Shown here in pieces: positions 27,225-36,183 of a DNA stretch of 64,000 nt. Both the position numbers and the translations under genes were made by a program. This DNA comes from an uncultured Oscillospiraceae bacterium (GTDB lineage: Bacteria > Bacillota > Clostridia > Oscillospirales > Oscillospiraceae), in assembly GCA_900757415.1 (NCBI GenBank), contig CAAENU010000048.1, positions 1-64,000 of the forward strand, written 5' to 3'. The number at the start of each line of letters is the position of its first letter. The stretch's first letter is position 1. The notes under the pieces were generated by a model. The model saw nothing but the letters and a program-made list of their open reading frames with translations. It was not told where the DNA came from and did not search any database.

Positions 27225-27400
27225 GATTCCGACATGAAGCGCCAGTGCCTGCGCAAGAGCAGGATGACGAGGGGGAGAGAGTATCGAAGATTCGGCGGGT
27301 GCTCTCCCGTACTGCCTCCGGGTGCGTCAGGCAGCGGACAAATATGCGGGCGACCGCAAAACAAAGCCGCTGCCGCCGGAGAAGAAAATGACAGATGACT
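27225..27400 (+). promoter_or_regulatory. glmS self-cleaving ribozyme riboswitch
   Basis: The conserved core is recognisable in order: AAGCGCCAG at 27237, with cleavage expected between A27238 and G27239; GACGAGGGGGAGAGAGTATCGA; TTCGGCGGGTGCTCTCCCG; and GTACTGCCTCCGGGTGCG. Glucosamine-6-phosphate activates self-cleavage, lowering glmS mRNA. The glmS ATG is at 27446, with AGGAGG 12 bp ahead. Confidence 0.95.
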
Positions 27401-27445
27401 GCGCGTTTGTCCTTTTGAACCCTATGAATCAGGAGGAACAACATT

Positions 27446-29281
27446 ATGTGTGGCATCGTAGGATATGTGGGAACGCAGCAGGCTGCGCCGCTGCTGCTGG
27501 AGGGACTGCGCCGGTTGGAATACCGGGGATATGACTCCTCTGGTGTGGCGGTGTGCGGCCCTGAGGGCCTGCGCTTTTGCAAGGCCAAGGGTCGGCTGCA
27601 GGCACTGTCGGAGCTGACAGAGGCGGGGAAGACGCTGCCGGGGACTACCGGCATCGGCCATACCCGCTGGGCCACCCACGGCGAACCAAACGATACCAAC
27701 GCCCACCCCCAGATCAGCGAAAACGGCCTGTTTGCGGTGGTGCATAACGGCATTATTGAAAACTATGCAGACCTGAAGCGGGAGCTGACGGAGCGGGGGT
27801 ATACATTCCGTTCCGAAACGGATACGGAGGTGGTGGCCCAGCTGCTGGACTGGTATTACCGGGGTAGCCGCGATGTGTTCGAAGCCGTCACCAGTATGCT
27901 CTCGGCAGTGGAAGGCACCTATGCGCTGGGCATTGTATGCGCCGATGCGCCGGACCGGATCATTGCCGCCCGCAAGGATGCGCCGCTGCTGCTGGGTTAC
28001 GGCGAGGGGGAGAACTTCATTGCCTCCGATGTAACGGCGCTTCTGCGTCATACCCGCGATATCGTGTATATGGATGATGGCGAAATGGCCGTCATTACCG
28101 CCGGCGGCATCCGCATCTATGACGAGCGCCGCCGCCCCATTGAGAAAGAGCACCATCATATCGACTGGGATGTGGACGCGGCGGAAAAGGGCGGTTATCA
28201 GCACTTTATGCTCAAGGAGATCTATGAGCAGCCTGCCGCCATTGCCCGTGCCATTACCGGCCGGATCCAGAATGACCGCGTGGTGCTCAGCGATCTGACC
28301 ATGACTGACCGGCAGATTCTGGATATCGGGCGGGTGTGCATTGTGGCCTGCGGCTCCAGTTACCATGTGGGCATGGTGGGCAAGTACAATCTTGAGCGGA
28401 TGCTCCGCCGCCCGGTGGAGGTCAGCCTTGCCTCTGAATTCCGTTACAGCGATCCCATTGTGGGCAGGGGAGACCTGGTCATTGTCATCAGCCAGTCCGG
28501 CGAGACGCTGGATACCATGGCGGCCCTGCGTGAGGCAAAAAAGCGGGGGGCACGGATCCTGTCCATTGTCAACGTGGTGGGTTCGTCCATCGCCCGAGAG
28601 TCTGACGATGTGCTCTATACCTGGGCCGGTCCGGAGATCGCCGTGGCCACCACCAAGGCGTACAGTACCCAGATGGTGGTGCTGAATCTGCTGGGTCTCT
28701 ATTTCGGCGATGTTATGGGCACCGTGGATTATGAGACCTATACGGCCATGGTGCGCGGGATTCAGGCGCTTCCGGGCCAGATGGAGGCGCTGCTTTCGGA
28801 TACATCCGCCATTCAGCAAGCTGCCGGGCAGCTTGGCGGGCACGGGCAGGTGTTTTTCATCGGCCGCAATCTGGACTATGCCCTCTCGCTGGAGGGCAGC
28901 CTGAAGCTGAAAGAAATTTCCTATATTCATTCCGAGGCCTACGCCTCCGGTGAGCTGAAGCACGGCACCATCTCTCTTATTGAGGAGGGTACTCCCGTTG
29001 TCGCCGCCGCCACCTATATGCCTTTATTTGACAAGGCGATGAGCAACGTGGTGGAGGTGCAGGCCCGGGGCGCCCATGTGCTGGCGTTGACCACGGAGCA
29101 GGGGGCGGAGCGGATGCACAGCCGTGTGGATGCGGTGCTGACCGTTCCGCAGACAGAGACCATGCTGATGCCCCAGCTGGGTGTGGTGCCTTTGCAGCTG
29201 CTGGCCTACTACATCGCGCTGGAGCGGGGCTGCGACATCGATAAGCCCCGCAATCTGGCCAAATCCGTCACCGTGGAGTGA
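27446..29281 (+). CDS. glmS: Glutamine-fructose-6-phosphate aminotransferase GlmS
   Basis: Makes glucosamine-6-phosphate from fructose-6-phosphate and glutamine for cell-wall precursors. The 611-residue protein starts MCGIVGYVG with Cys2 as the N-terminal glutaminase nucleophile. HTRWATHGEPNDTNAHP and the conserved HNGIIENY follow, and two SIS domains begin near 290 (CGSSYHVGMVGK, SQSGETLDT) and 460 (GRNLDYALSLEGSLKLKEISYIHSEAY). It ends LAKSVTVE, as is usual. Expression is controlled by the ribozyme just upstream. Confidence 0.98.
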   Translation: MCGIVGYVGTQQAAPLLLEGLRRLEYRGYDSSGVAVCGPEGLRFCKAKGRLQALSELTEAGKTLPGTTGIGHTRWATHGEPNDTNAHPQISENGLFAVVHNGIIENYADLKRELTERGYTFRSETDTEVVAQLLDWYYRGSRDVFEAVTSMLSAVEGTYALGIVCADAPDRIIAARKDAPLLLGYGEGENFIASDVTALLRHTRDIVYMDDGEMAVITAGGIRIYDERRRPIEKEHHHIDWDVDAAEKGGYQHFMLKEIYEQPAAIARAITGRIQNDRVVLSDLTMTDRQILDIGRVCIVACGSSYHVGMVGKYNLERMLRRPVEVSLASEFRYSDPIVGRGDLVIVISQSGETLDTMAALREAKKRGARILSIVNVVGSSIARESDDVLYTWAGPEIAVATTKAYSTQMVVLNLLGLYFGDVMGTVDYETYTAMVRGIQALPGQMEALLSDTSAIQQAAGQLGGHGQVFFIGRNLDYALSLEGSLKLKEISYIHSEAYASGELKHGTISLIEEGTPVVAAATYMPLFDKAMSNVVEVQARGAHVLALTTEQGAERMHSRVDAVLTVPQTETMLMPQLGVVPLQLLAYYIALERGCDIDKPRNLAKSVTVE

Positions 29282-29299
29282 CGCTGCCGATTCCGCTGA

Positions 29300-29330
29300 A
29301 AAGGGCCGCCCGCGGGCGGCCCTTTTTTGC
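29300..29330 (+). terminator. Intrinsic terminator after glmS
   Basis: GGGCCGCCC-gc-GGGCGGCCC followed by TTTTTTG. Confidence 0.9.
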
Positions 29331-29423
29331 CTGCGGCGCGGCATCTAAAATAGGGGGTTTCTTTTTCCGGCGCCATACGCTATAATACAATATTAACTGA
29401 CCATTTGCTGAAGGAGCGTAAAC

Positions 29424-30356
29424 ATGAAAGAACAGCTTTTGCAGCGGCTGCACAGTGTGCGCACCATGTCTATCGTGGGTATGTGCAAAAACGCCGGAAA
29501 GACCACCATGCTCAACTGGCTGCTGGAGCAGGGGCGCCTGCGGGGGACGCTGGGCCTGACCTCCATCGGCCGCGACGGCGAGTCCACCGATGTGGTCACT
29601 GGTACGGAAAAACCCGGCATCTTTGTCCGTGAGGGCACGCTGATCGCCACGGCCCGGGACATGCTGCGCCTGGGCGATATCACGCAGGAGATCCTGATGA
29701 CCACCGGTATCCCCACGCCGCTGGGCGAGGTGGTGATCGTCCGCGCCCGCAGCGCAGGTAATGTCCAGTTGGCTGGACCCTCCATTACCACGCAGCTGAA
29801 AACCGTTTCACGGGAATTTTTTGATCTGGGAGCGGATATCTCCATTATTGACGGCGCGCTGGGCCGTAAAAGTCTGGGCGCCCGCGCCGTGGCGGAGGGC
29901 GTGATCCTCTGCACCGGCGCCAGCTATGACATGAATATGGACAAGGTGGTGGCCGACACCGCACACATCTACCACCTGATGAATCTGCCAAAAGCGGCCA
30001 CCCTGCCGCCGGAGGCTGCGGAGGGGCTTGAAAAATGCTGGCGGGACAATGGCGCGGCCTTTATTACCGGCGCGCTGACCGACAGCATGGTGCTGCCGCT
30101 GCTGCGCAGCGGCGTGCTGCGCAATGGCCGGCTGGTGGTGAAGGATCCCAGCAAGGTGCTGCTCAAGCCCGACACGCTGGATAAGCTTGCCGCCCGCAAT
30201 ATCGTGCTGGAGACCGAAGAGGCCGCCCGCATTCTGTGCGTCACGGTCAACCCTGTTTCCGCCTATGGCTGGCGGTTTGATAAGGATGCGTTCAAGGCTG
30301 CCATGACCGCCGCCGTGGATGCGCCTGTCATTAACGTGAAGGAGGAACTGCTATGA
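29424..30356 (+). CDS. kamB: Lysine 5,6-aminomutase reactivase subunit KamB (putative)
   Basis: The 310-residue protein has a P-loop near the N-terminus (GMCKNAGKTT, about 19-28) and a C-terminal part ending in VNPVSAYGWRFDK, overlapping the downstream MutS-like gene by 4 bp. This pair travels with lysine 5,6-aminomutase genes and is described as KamB/KamC, thought to reactivate the B12 enzyme by exchanging damaged cofactor using ATP. The family name rests on recognition of the pair and its location 1-8 kb upstream of kamDE. It has its own transcript start ahead of the riboswitch; a TATAAT at 29381 is a possible -10. GAAGGAG precedes the ATG. Confidence 0.75.
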   Translation: MKEQLLQRLHSVRTMSIVGMCKNAGKTTMLNWLLEQGRLRGTLGLTSIGRDGESTDVVTGTEKPGIFVREGTLIATARDMLRLGDITQEILMTTGIPTPLGEVVIVRARSAGNVQLAGPSITTQLKTVSREFFDLGADISIIDGALGRKSLGARAVAEGVILCTGASYDMNMDKVVADTAHIYHLMNLPKAATLPPEAAEGLEKCWRDNGAAFITGALTDSMVLPLLRSGVLRNGRLVVKDPSKVLLKPDTLDKLAARNIVLETEEAARILCVTVNPVSAYGWRFDKDAFKAAMTAAVDAPVINVKEELL

Positions 30357-31813
30357 TTACCATATCCTTTGATGAAAAGGTCAAGATCGGCCTGCAATAT
30401 GCGTTGGAGACGCTTCACGGCTGCTCCCCCTTCGGCCTGGAGCGGATCCGCCGCCTGCGGTTTTATACCCCTGATGAGCGCGCCGCGCTGGAAACAGAGC
30501 TTTATAACGTAAAAGCGCTGGCTGATCACAATGAGGAACTCAAGGATACCTATACCCGATTGATGACGGTCATGTGCCAGATCAAGGATATCCGCAACTC
30601 CCTGCGCCGCTGCCAGAACGGCGAGGTGCCGGATCATGTGGAGCTGTTTGAGATCAAGGGCTACCTCCAGCGGCTGCGGGACATCCGCCCGCTGCTGGAC
30701 ACTATCAACGAAACCGCCCGGCTGAAGGATGTAGCGCTTCACGACCCTACCGCCGCGCTGGATATCCTCGATCCCAACCATACCGGCAGCCGCGGCTTCT
30801 ATATCCCCGACAGCGCCACGCGGAAGCTCAAGGAGATCCGCACCGCAAAGAAAGAGGTTGAGGAGCGGCTGTTTCACGCACAGACTGATGCACAGAAGGA
30901 TGATCTGCGCCTGCAGCGTACCCGGATCTGCGCCGAGGAGGAGAGCGAGGAGATGAAGGTCCGCCGCGATATGGGCGCCCGCCTTGCCCCTATGGTGGAT
31001 GATCTGCTGGCCGATGCCGAAACGGTGGGGTGTCTGGATTTCATGGTGCAGAAGGCGCTCTTCGCCGTCCGTTACGGCGGCACGCTGCCGCAGCTGACCG
31101 ATGGCGAACTGGTATTGGAGGACATGGTCAACCCGGAGATCTGCGATCTGCTGGCCGAGCAGGGGAGGGCCTTCGTTCCCGTGTCCATCGCGCTGGAGCG
31201 GGGAGCCACGGTCATTACCGGTGCCAATATGGGCGGTAAGTCTGTGGCGATGAAAACCGTGGCGCTGAACGTGCTGCTGCTGCAGGCGGGTTTCTTGGTC
31301 TGTGCCCGTGCGGCCCGGATGCCCCTGTTCCACAGTGTCAGAATGCTGTTTGATGATCTTCAGTCCATCCAGTCCGGCCTCTCCGGCTTTGGCTCCGAGA
31401 TCGTTCAGTTTCAAAAAGCGCTTGCCGAGGTGGAGCAGGGTTACTCCCTATTCCTGCTGGATGAATTTGCCCGCGGCACCAACCCGGATGAGGGCGCTGT
31501 GATCGTGCAGGCCGTCACCCGGTATCTCAATGGCGTCAATGCCATCTCCCTTTTGACCACCCACTATGACAAGGTGGCCGAATATGCCCATGACCACTAT
31601 CAGATCATCGGCCTGCGGGATGTGGACCCCGAACAGATTCGCCGTGAGCTGTCCGTCACGGAGGAGGACGGCGTGGCGGTCATCGCCCGCCATATGAACT
31701 ACGGTCTCTACCGGGTAGAGGGCAAGTCCGATTGCCCGCGTGACGCGCTGAATATCTGCCGCATGCTGTCGCTCAAGCCGGAGATTTTGCGCCTGATCGA
31801 AGAAAAATACTGA
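30353..31813 (+). CDS. kamC: MutS-like ATPase KamC, aminomutase reactivase partner
   Basis: The 486-residue protein consists of a MutS-type clamp/helical region (about 25-230) and a MutS ABC ATPase: Walker A GANMGGKS at about 290-297, a Q-loop-like segment and Walker B LFLLDEFARGTNPDEG at about 365-380. It lacks the mismatch-recognition domains of MutS and the Smr domain of MutS2, so DNA repair is unlikely. Translationally coupled to kamB, with a strong hairpin after the stop codon. The expected role is ATP-driven reactivation of lysine 5,6-aminomutase. Confidence 0.8.
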   Translation: MITISFDEKVKIGLQYALETLHGCSPFGLERIRRLRFYTPDERAALETELYNVKALADHNEELKDTYTRLMTVMCQIKDIRNSLRRCQNGEVPDHVELFEIKGYLQRLRDIRPLLDTINETARLKDVALHDPTAALDILDPNHTGSRGFYIPDSATRKLKEIRTAKKEVEERLFHAQTDAQKDDLRLQRTRICAEEESEEMKVRRDMGARLAPMVDDLLADAETVGCLDFMVQKALFAVRYGGTLPQLTDGELVLEDMVNPEICDLLAEQGRAFVPVSIALERGATVITGANMGGKSVAMKTVALNVLLLQAGFLVCARAARMPLFHSVRMLFDDLQSIQSGLSGFGSEIVQFQKALAEVEQGYSLFLLDEFARGTNPDEGAVIVQAVTRYLNGVNAISLLTTHYDKVAEYAHDHYQIIGLRDVDPEQIRRELSVTEEDGVAVIARHMNYGLYRVEGKSDCPRDALNICRMLSLKPEILRLIEEKY

Positions 31814-31823
31814 GATATACGAC

Positions 31824-31857
31824 GTCATTTCGCCCCGGTTTCCCGGGGCGAAATGAC
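31824..31857. terminator. Perfect 15-bp hairpin after kamC
   Basis: GTCATTTCGCCCCGG-tttc-CCGGGGCGAAATGAC begins 10 bp after the kamC stop. No T-run follows, so it may stabilise the mRNA 3' end rather than terminate efficiently. Confidence 0.7.
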
Positions 31858-31919
31858 TTGACGGGTTTGGTCGGAAAAGTGCACAAATTTCGGCTTTGTT
31901 ATTTGTATCACAATTCATA

Positions 31920-31948
31920 TTGACAATCCGGCTAATCCCTGTCATAAT
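31920..31948 (+). promoter_or_regulatory. Sigma-A promoter of the lysine fermentation operon
   Basis: TTGACA-17-CATAAT, just upstream of the lysine riboswitch. Confidence 0.85.
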
Positions 31949-31975
31949 AAACACTGGTAATATTCCAAAATATCA

Positions 31976-32181
31976 GTCAATAGAGGCGCGAAAGACAGGG
32001 TACGGTCCGGCAGCGGTGCAGGCGGCCTGGATGGCCGGACGGGAAGGGGTCTTTCGCCGAAAGGAAGCAGTATGCCTACCCTGTTTCCTTGGCAATGCCG
32101 CGTAAACGGTGTTGCTGTCATGTTGATTTTATCGACATGGAGCGCTATTGGTCAAATGCTTGACCGACAGCGCTCTTTTTG
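31976..32181 (+). promoter_or_regulatory. Lysine riboswitch (L box) with overlapping terminator, predicted ON switch
   Basis: Conserved lysine-aptamer segments appear in order: AGAGGCGC (31982), GACAGGGTACGG, GGGAAGGGG, TTTCGCCGAAAGG, GGCAATGCCG, GTGTTGCTGTCATG and CATGGAGCGCTATTGG. P1 can form between GTCAATAG (31976-31983) and CTATTGGT (32145-32152). The terminator is AGCGCTATTGGTCAA (32141-32155), loop ATGC, TTGACCGACAGCGCT (32160-32174), then CTTTTTG. The P1 3' strand is inside the terminator 5' arm, so the two exclude each other and lysine should permit read-through into kal. Confidence 0.9.
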
Positions 32182-32342
32182 TATTGAGCTTGCGGTCATG
32201 GTCGTATCCCGGAAGAATATCCGGAACGCCTTTGCCCACAGGCTCTTTTCTTTCCCAAGAAAAAAGAGAGTTCCCGGCCAGCTGAATGAGGAGTACAAAA
32301 TCAACCAACGTAAGAAGAATCATTTTGAAGGAGGAAACATCT

Positions 32343-32744
32343 ATGGAAAAGATCACTTCTATGCTTCGCCTGCGTATGAGCGCAAAGGACGCCCACTACG
32401 GCGGCAACCTGGTGGACGGCGCACACATGGTGCACCTGTTCGGCGATGTGGCTACCGAGCTGCTGATCGCCTGCGACGGTGACGAGGGCCTGTTCTGTGC
32501 CTACGACAACGTGGAGTTTCTGGCTCCCGTGTACGCCGGCGACTACATCGAGGCCTACGGCGAGATCGAGAAGATCGGCAACACCTCTCGCACCATGAAG
32601 TTCGAGGCTCGCAAGGTCATCGTCTCCCGCCCCGACATCAGCGCTTCCGCCGCCGACGTGCTGGCTGAGCCCGTGGTGGTTTGCCGCGCTCACGGCACCT
32701 GCGTTACTCCCAAGGACTGCCAGCGCAAAGAGATCAAGAAGTAA
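32343..32744 (+). CDS. kal: 3-aminobutyryl-CoA ammonia-lyase
   Basis: Releases ammonia from 3-aminobutyryl-CoA to give crotonyl-CoA, the last lysine-specific step. The 133-residue hotdog-fold protein is the normal size for Kal, with [21 protein letters not shown] near the start and [18 protein letters not shown] typical of the fold. First gene after the riboswitch, 162 bp downstream of the terminator; AAGGAGG lies 9 bp before the ATG. The leader between terminator and gene also holds a small hairpin CTCTTTTCTT-tcccAAG-AAAAAAGAG (32242-32269). Confidence 0.92.
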   Translation: MEKITSMLRLRMSAKDAHYGGNLVDGAHMVHLFGDVATELLIACDGDEGLFCAYDNVEFLAPVYAGDYIEAYGEIEKIGNTSRTMKFEARKVIVSRPDISASAADVLAEPVVVCRAHGTCVTPKDCQRKEIKK

Positions 32745-32758
32745 GAGGGAACAGAAAG

Positions 32759-33586
32759 ATGGAAAAGCTGATCATTACTGCCGCGATCTGCGGCGCTGAG
32801 GTCACCAAGGCTCAGAACGAGGCCGTCCCCTATACCATCGATGAGATGGTGCGCGAGGCCAAGTCCGCTTATGAGGCCGGCGCAGCTATCCTGCACATCC
32901 ACGTCCGCGAGGATGACGGCACGCCCACCCAGAGCCGTGACCGTTTTAAGGTCGTCATGGACGCTATCCGCAAGGAGCTGCCCGATGTCATTATGATCCC
33001 CTCCACCGGCGGCGCCACCGGCATGAGTCCCGAGGAGCGTCTGCAGCCTACCGAGCTGTTCCCCGAGATGGCCACGCTGGACTGCGGCACCTGCAACTTC
33101 GGCGATGAGATTTTTGATAATACCATGCCCACCATGCGCGCGTTTGGCAAGCGCATGATCGAGAACGGCATCAAGCCTGAGTATGAGTGCTTCGAGCTGG
33201 GTCATATCGACACCGTTCTGGGCATGGCCAAGAAGGGCGAGGTTCCCGGTCACCCCATGCAGTTCAACTTCGTGCTGGGTGTTCACGGCTGCACCCCCGC
33301 TACTGTGGAGAATCTGGCGTTCTTTGCCAGCAAGATCCCCGCTGACGCCACATGGACCGTGTCCGGTGTGGGTCGTGCCGCATGGACAATGGCCGCTGCT
33401 GCCATTGCCATGGGCGGCAACGTCCGCGTCGGCTTTGAGGATAACATCTATCTGGGCAAGGGCCAGAAGGCCGCGTCCAACGGCGAGCTGGTGGCCAAGG
33501 TCGTCCGCATCGCCAAGGAGCTGGGCCGCGAGATCGCCACGCCCGCCGAGGCCCGCGAGATCCTCAGCCTCAAGCCTCTGAAGTAA
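32759..33586 (+). CDS. kce: 3-keto-5-aminohexanoate cleavage enzyme
   Basis: Condenses 3-keto-5-aminohexanoate with acetyl-CoA to give acetoacetate and 3-aminobutyryl-CoA; Zn-dependent BKACE (DUF849) TIM barrel. The 275-residue protein shows the metal motif HIHVRE (His46, His48), the STGGATGMSPEERLQP segment, and the later ECFELGH and GVGRAAW motifs. It starts 14 bp after kal. The acetoacetate formed would be taken up by the CoA-transferase at 38709-40069. Confidence 0.96.
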   Translation: MEKLIITAAICGAEVTKAQNEAVPYTIDEMVREAKSAYEAGAAILHIHVREDDGTPTQSRDRFKVVMDAIRKELPDVIMIPSTGGATGMSPEERLQPTELFPEMATLDCGTCNFGDEIFDNTMPTMRAFGKRMIENGIKPEYECFELGHIDTVLGMAKKGEVPGHPMQFNFVLGVHGCTPATVENLAFFASKIPADATWTVSGVGRAAWTMAAAAIAMGGNVRVGFEDNIYLGKGQKAASNGELVAKVVRIAKELGREIATPAEAREILSLKPLK

Positions 33587-33679
33587 TCAGACCTCAGAGC
33601 ATTACCATATCGACCACTTACCACCATATAAACCATATCACATAAACCACATAAACTAATAATTTGGAGGAATAATACA

Positions 33680-34732
33680 ATGGCTGAACTGAAAGGCAAC
33701 AAGTACGGTACTCACCGCGTTATCGAGCCCAAGGGCGTTCTGACTCAGGCTGCATGGAAGATCGACAACGATATGTCCAAGGTCTACTCCAACGAGATCG
33801 TCTGCGACGTTATCTCCCTGAATGTTGACTCCGCTTCCTTCACCCAGATCTCCGAGGCCTGCGGCGGCGACGAGAAGAAGATCGGTGAGATGATCATGAG
33901 CATCGTCGCCGAGCGCGGCAAGCAGCAGAACCCTGTCACCGGTTCCGGCGGCATGTTCATCGGCGTTGTTTCTCACATCGGTGAGGACCTGCTGAAGAAG
34001 CCCGGCTTCGATCTGAAGGTCGGCGACAAGATCGCCTCTCTGGTGTCTCTGTCCATGACCCCGCTGCGCATCGACAAGATCAAGGCCATCCACAAGGATA
34101 TCGACCGCGTTGATATCGAGGGTAAGGCCATCCTGTTCGAGTCCGCTCTGTACGCCAAGCTGCCCGACGATATGTCCGAGCCTCTGGCTCTGGCCGCTCT
34201 GGACGTGGCCGGCGCTCCCGCTCAGGCCCGCAAGCTGCCTCACGAGGGTGACAGCGTTTTGATTCTGGGCGCCAACGGCAAGTCCGCCGTTCTGTGCGGC
34301 TATGAGGCCATGAAGAAGGTCGGCCCCAAGGGCAAGGTCGTGGGCGTTGTCCGCAAGGCTTCCCAGGTTCCCGCTCTGAAGGAGCTGGGCGTTTATACCG
34401 ACGTTATCGTTGCCGACTGCACCAAGCCTGTTGAGGTTATGGACGCTGCTCTGGCTGCCAACGATGGCAAGGAGTATGATATCTCCATCTGCTGCGTGAA
34501 CATCGAGTCCTGCGAGATGTCCGCCATCCTGCCCGTCCGCGATGACGGTCTGGTTTACTTCTTCTCCATGGCCACCTCTTTCACCAAGGCTGCTCTGGGT
34601 GCCGAGGGTATCGGTAAGGACGTCACCATGATCGTGGGCAACGGCTACACCAAGAACCACGCCGAGATCACTCTGAACGTCCTGCGCGAGAATCCCAAGC
34701 TGCGCAAGCTGTTCGACGAGAAGTATTGCTAA
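33680..34732 (+). CDS. kdd: L-erythro-3,5-diaminohexanoate dehydrogenase
   Basis: NAD-dependent oxidative deamination of 3,5-diaminohexanoate to 3-keto-5-aminohexanoate. The 350-residue protein starts MAELKGNKYGTHRVIEPKGVLTQ (the conserved Kdd N-terminus) and has a dehydrogenase-like nucleotide-binding segment VLILGANGKSAVLCGYEAM (about 190-210). TTGGAGG precedes the ATG. The 93-bp gap before it is a CAT/AAACC-rich stretch without a visible signal. Confidence 0.95.
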   Translation: MAELKGNKYGTHRVIEPKGVLTQAAWKIDNDMSKVYSNEIVCDVISLNVDSASFTQISEACGGDEKKIGEMIMSIVAERGKQQNPVTGSGGMFIGVVSHIGEDLLKKPGFDLKVGDKIASLVSLSMTPLRIDKIKAIHKDIDRVDIEGKAILFESALYAKLPDDMSEPLALAALDVAGAPAQARKLPHEGDSVLILGANGKSAVLCGYEAMKKVGPKGKVVGVVRKASQVPALKELGVYTDVIVADCTKPVEVMDAALAANDGKEYDISICCVNIESCEMSAILPVRDDGLVYFFSMATSFTKAALGAEGIGKDVTMIVGNGYTKNHAEITLNVLRENPKLRKLFDEKYC

Positions 34733-34823
34733 CATATCTGCTGCCGGGGGTGGGGAGAAGCTCTCCCCGCCCTCAATACAGCACTTTCCTACCATCCTGA
34801 ATACAATTTAAGGAGAAACGAAC

Positions 34824-36074
34824 ATGAAAACTCGCAATGGTCTGTTCGCTGACGTTCCTGAAAATCTGTGGAACGACTGGCATTGGCAGGTTGCTAACCG
34901 CGCCGAAACCATCGAAGATCTGAAGAAATACATGACCCTGACCCCCGATGAGGAAGCCGGCATTGCCAAGACGCTGGGCAAGCTGCGCATGGCGGTCACT
35001 CCCTACTATCTGTCCCTGATCGATCTGGACGATCCGTTCGATCCCATCCGTAAGATGGCCATTCCCCGCGCCGAGGAGCTGGATTACGCCGATTATGAGG
35101 ATGCCGATCCCCTGCATGAGGATACCGACTCTCCCGTGCCCGGCCTGACCCACCGTTATCCTGACCGCGTGCTGCTGCTGATCACCGACCAGTGCTCCAT
35201 GTACTGTCGTCACTGCACCCGCCGTCGTTTTGCCGGTCAGAACGACTGCGAAGTGCCTATGCAGCAGATCGACAAGTGCATCGATTATGTGGCCGCGCAT
35301 CCTGAGGTCCGCGATGTGCTGCTCTCCGGCGGTGACTCCCTGATGGTCTCCGATGAGGCTCTGGAGTACATCATCAAGCGTGTTCGCGCCATCCCCCATG
35401 TGGAGATCGTCCGTCTGGGCTCCCGCACCCCCGTGGTGTGCCCCCAGCGTATCACTCCCGAGCTGTGCGCCATGCTGAAGAAGTATCATCCCGTGTGGCT
35501 GAATACTCACTTCAATACCCCCAAGGAGTTCACTCCCGAAGCCGCCAAGGCCTGCGCCATGCTGGCTGACGCCGGTATCCCTCTGGGCAACCAGTCCGTG
35601 CTGCTGGCCGGCGTGAACGATTGCTCTCATGTCATGATGGAGCTGGTTCACGGTCTGGTTCAGATGCGTGTCCGCCCCTACTACATCTATGCCTGCGATC
35701 CTTCCCTGGGTCTGAGCCACTTCCGCACTCCCGTGTCCAAGGGCATCGAGATCATGGAAGCGCTGCGCGGCCATACCTCCGGCTACTGCATCCCCACCTT
35801 CGTGGTGGACGCTCCCGGCGGCGGCGGCAAGACCCCCGTTATGCCCAACTACCTGATCTCCGAGACCCCCCGCAAGGTTATCCTGCGTAACTTCGAGGGC
35901 GTCATCACCTCCTACACCCAGCCTGAGCACTATGTTCAGGATTGCCACTGCGACGTCTGCATGGGCAAGAAGAAGGTGGAGAAGACCGGTGTGGCTTGGG
36001 TTGCCGAGGGTACCAAGCAGCGTTATCTGGAGCCCACCAAGCTGCTGCGCAATGAGCGCCACGTCAAGAAGTAA
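34824..36074 (+). CDS. kamA: Lysine 2,3-aminomutase
   Basis: Converts L-lysine to L-beta-lysine, opening the pathway. Radical SAM, PLP and Zn enzyme; 416 residues. The cluster motif CSMYCRHC gives Cys124, Cys128 and Cys131; the PLP lysine is in PGGGGKTP (Lys336); the C-terminal CHCDVC cluster of cysteines matches the zinc site. GGAG precedes the ATG. Codon use is biased as in highly expressed genes, like the rest of this operon. Confidence 0.97.
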   Translation: MKTRNGLFADVPENLWNDWHWQVANRAETIEDLKKYMTLTPDEEAGIAKTLGKLRMAVTPYYLSLIDLDDPFDPIRKMAIPRAEELDYADYEDADPLHEDTDSPVPGLTHRYPDRVLLLITDQCSMYCRHCTRRRFAGQNDCEVPMQQIDKCIDYVAAHPEVRDVLLSGGDSLMVSDEALEYIIKRVRAIPHVEIVRLGSRTPVVCPQRITPELCAMLKKYHPVWLNTHFNTPKEFTPEAAKACAMLADAGIPLGNQSVLLAGVNDCSHVMMELVHGLVQMRVRPYYIYACDPSLGLSHFRTPVSKGIEIMEALRGHTSGYCIPTFVVDAPGGGGKTPVMPNYLISETPRKVILRNFEGVITSYTQPEHYVQDCHCDVCMGKKKVEKTGVAWVAEGTKQRYLEPTKLLRNERHVKK

Positions 36075-36086
36075 GACCGTATACCC

Positions 36087-36124
36087 GTCAGATATCCCGG
36101 CGCGCAGCGCCGGGATACCTGACG
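36087..36124. terminator. Palindrome between kamA and kamD
   Basis: CGTCAG-a-TATCCCGGCGC-gca-GCGCCGGGATA-c-CTGACG. No T-run follows; it may act as a processing or partial termination site inside the operon. Confidence 0.55.
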
Positions 36125-36183
36125 TATCTGCCCCGTTTTCTTGCGGGGAATCGATGATTTTACGAAATTTTTGAGGTAACTAT

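Noticed and set aside
30353..31813. MutS mismatch-repair protein
   Set aside because: Lacks the mismatch-binding N-terminal domains and lies with kamB in the lysine locus; KamC fits better.
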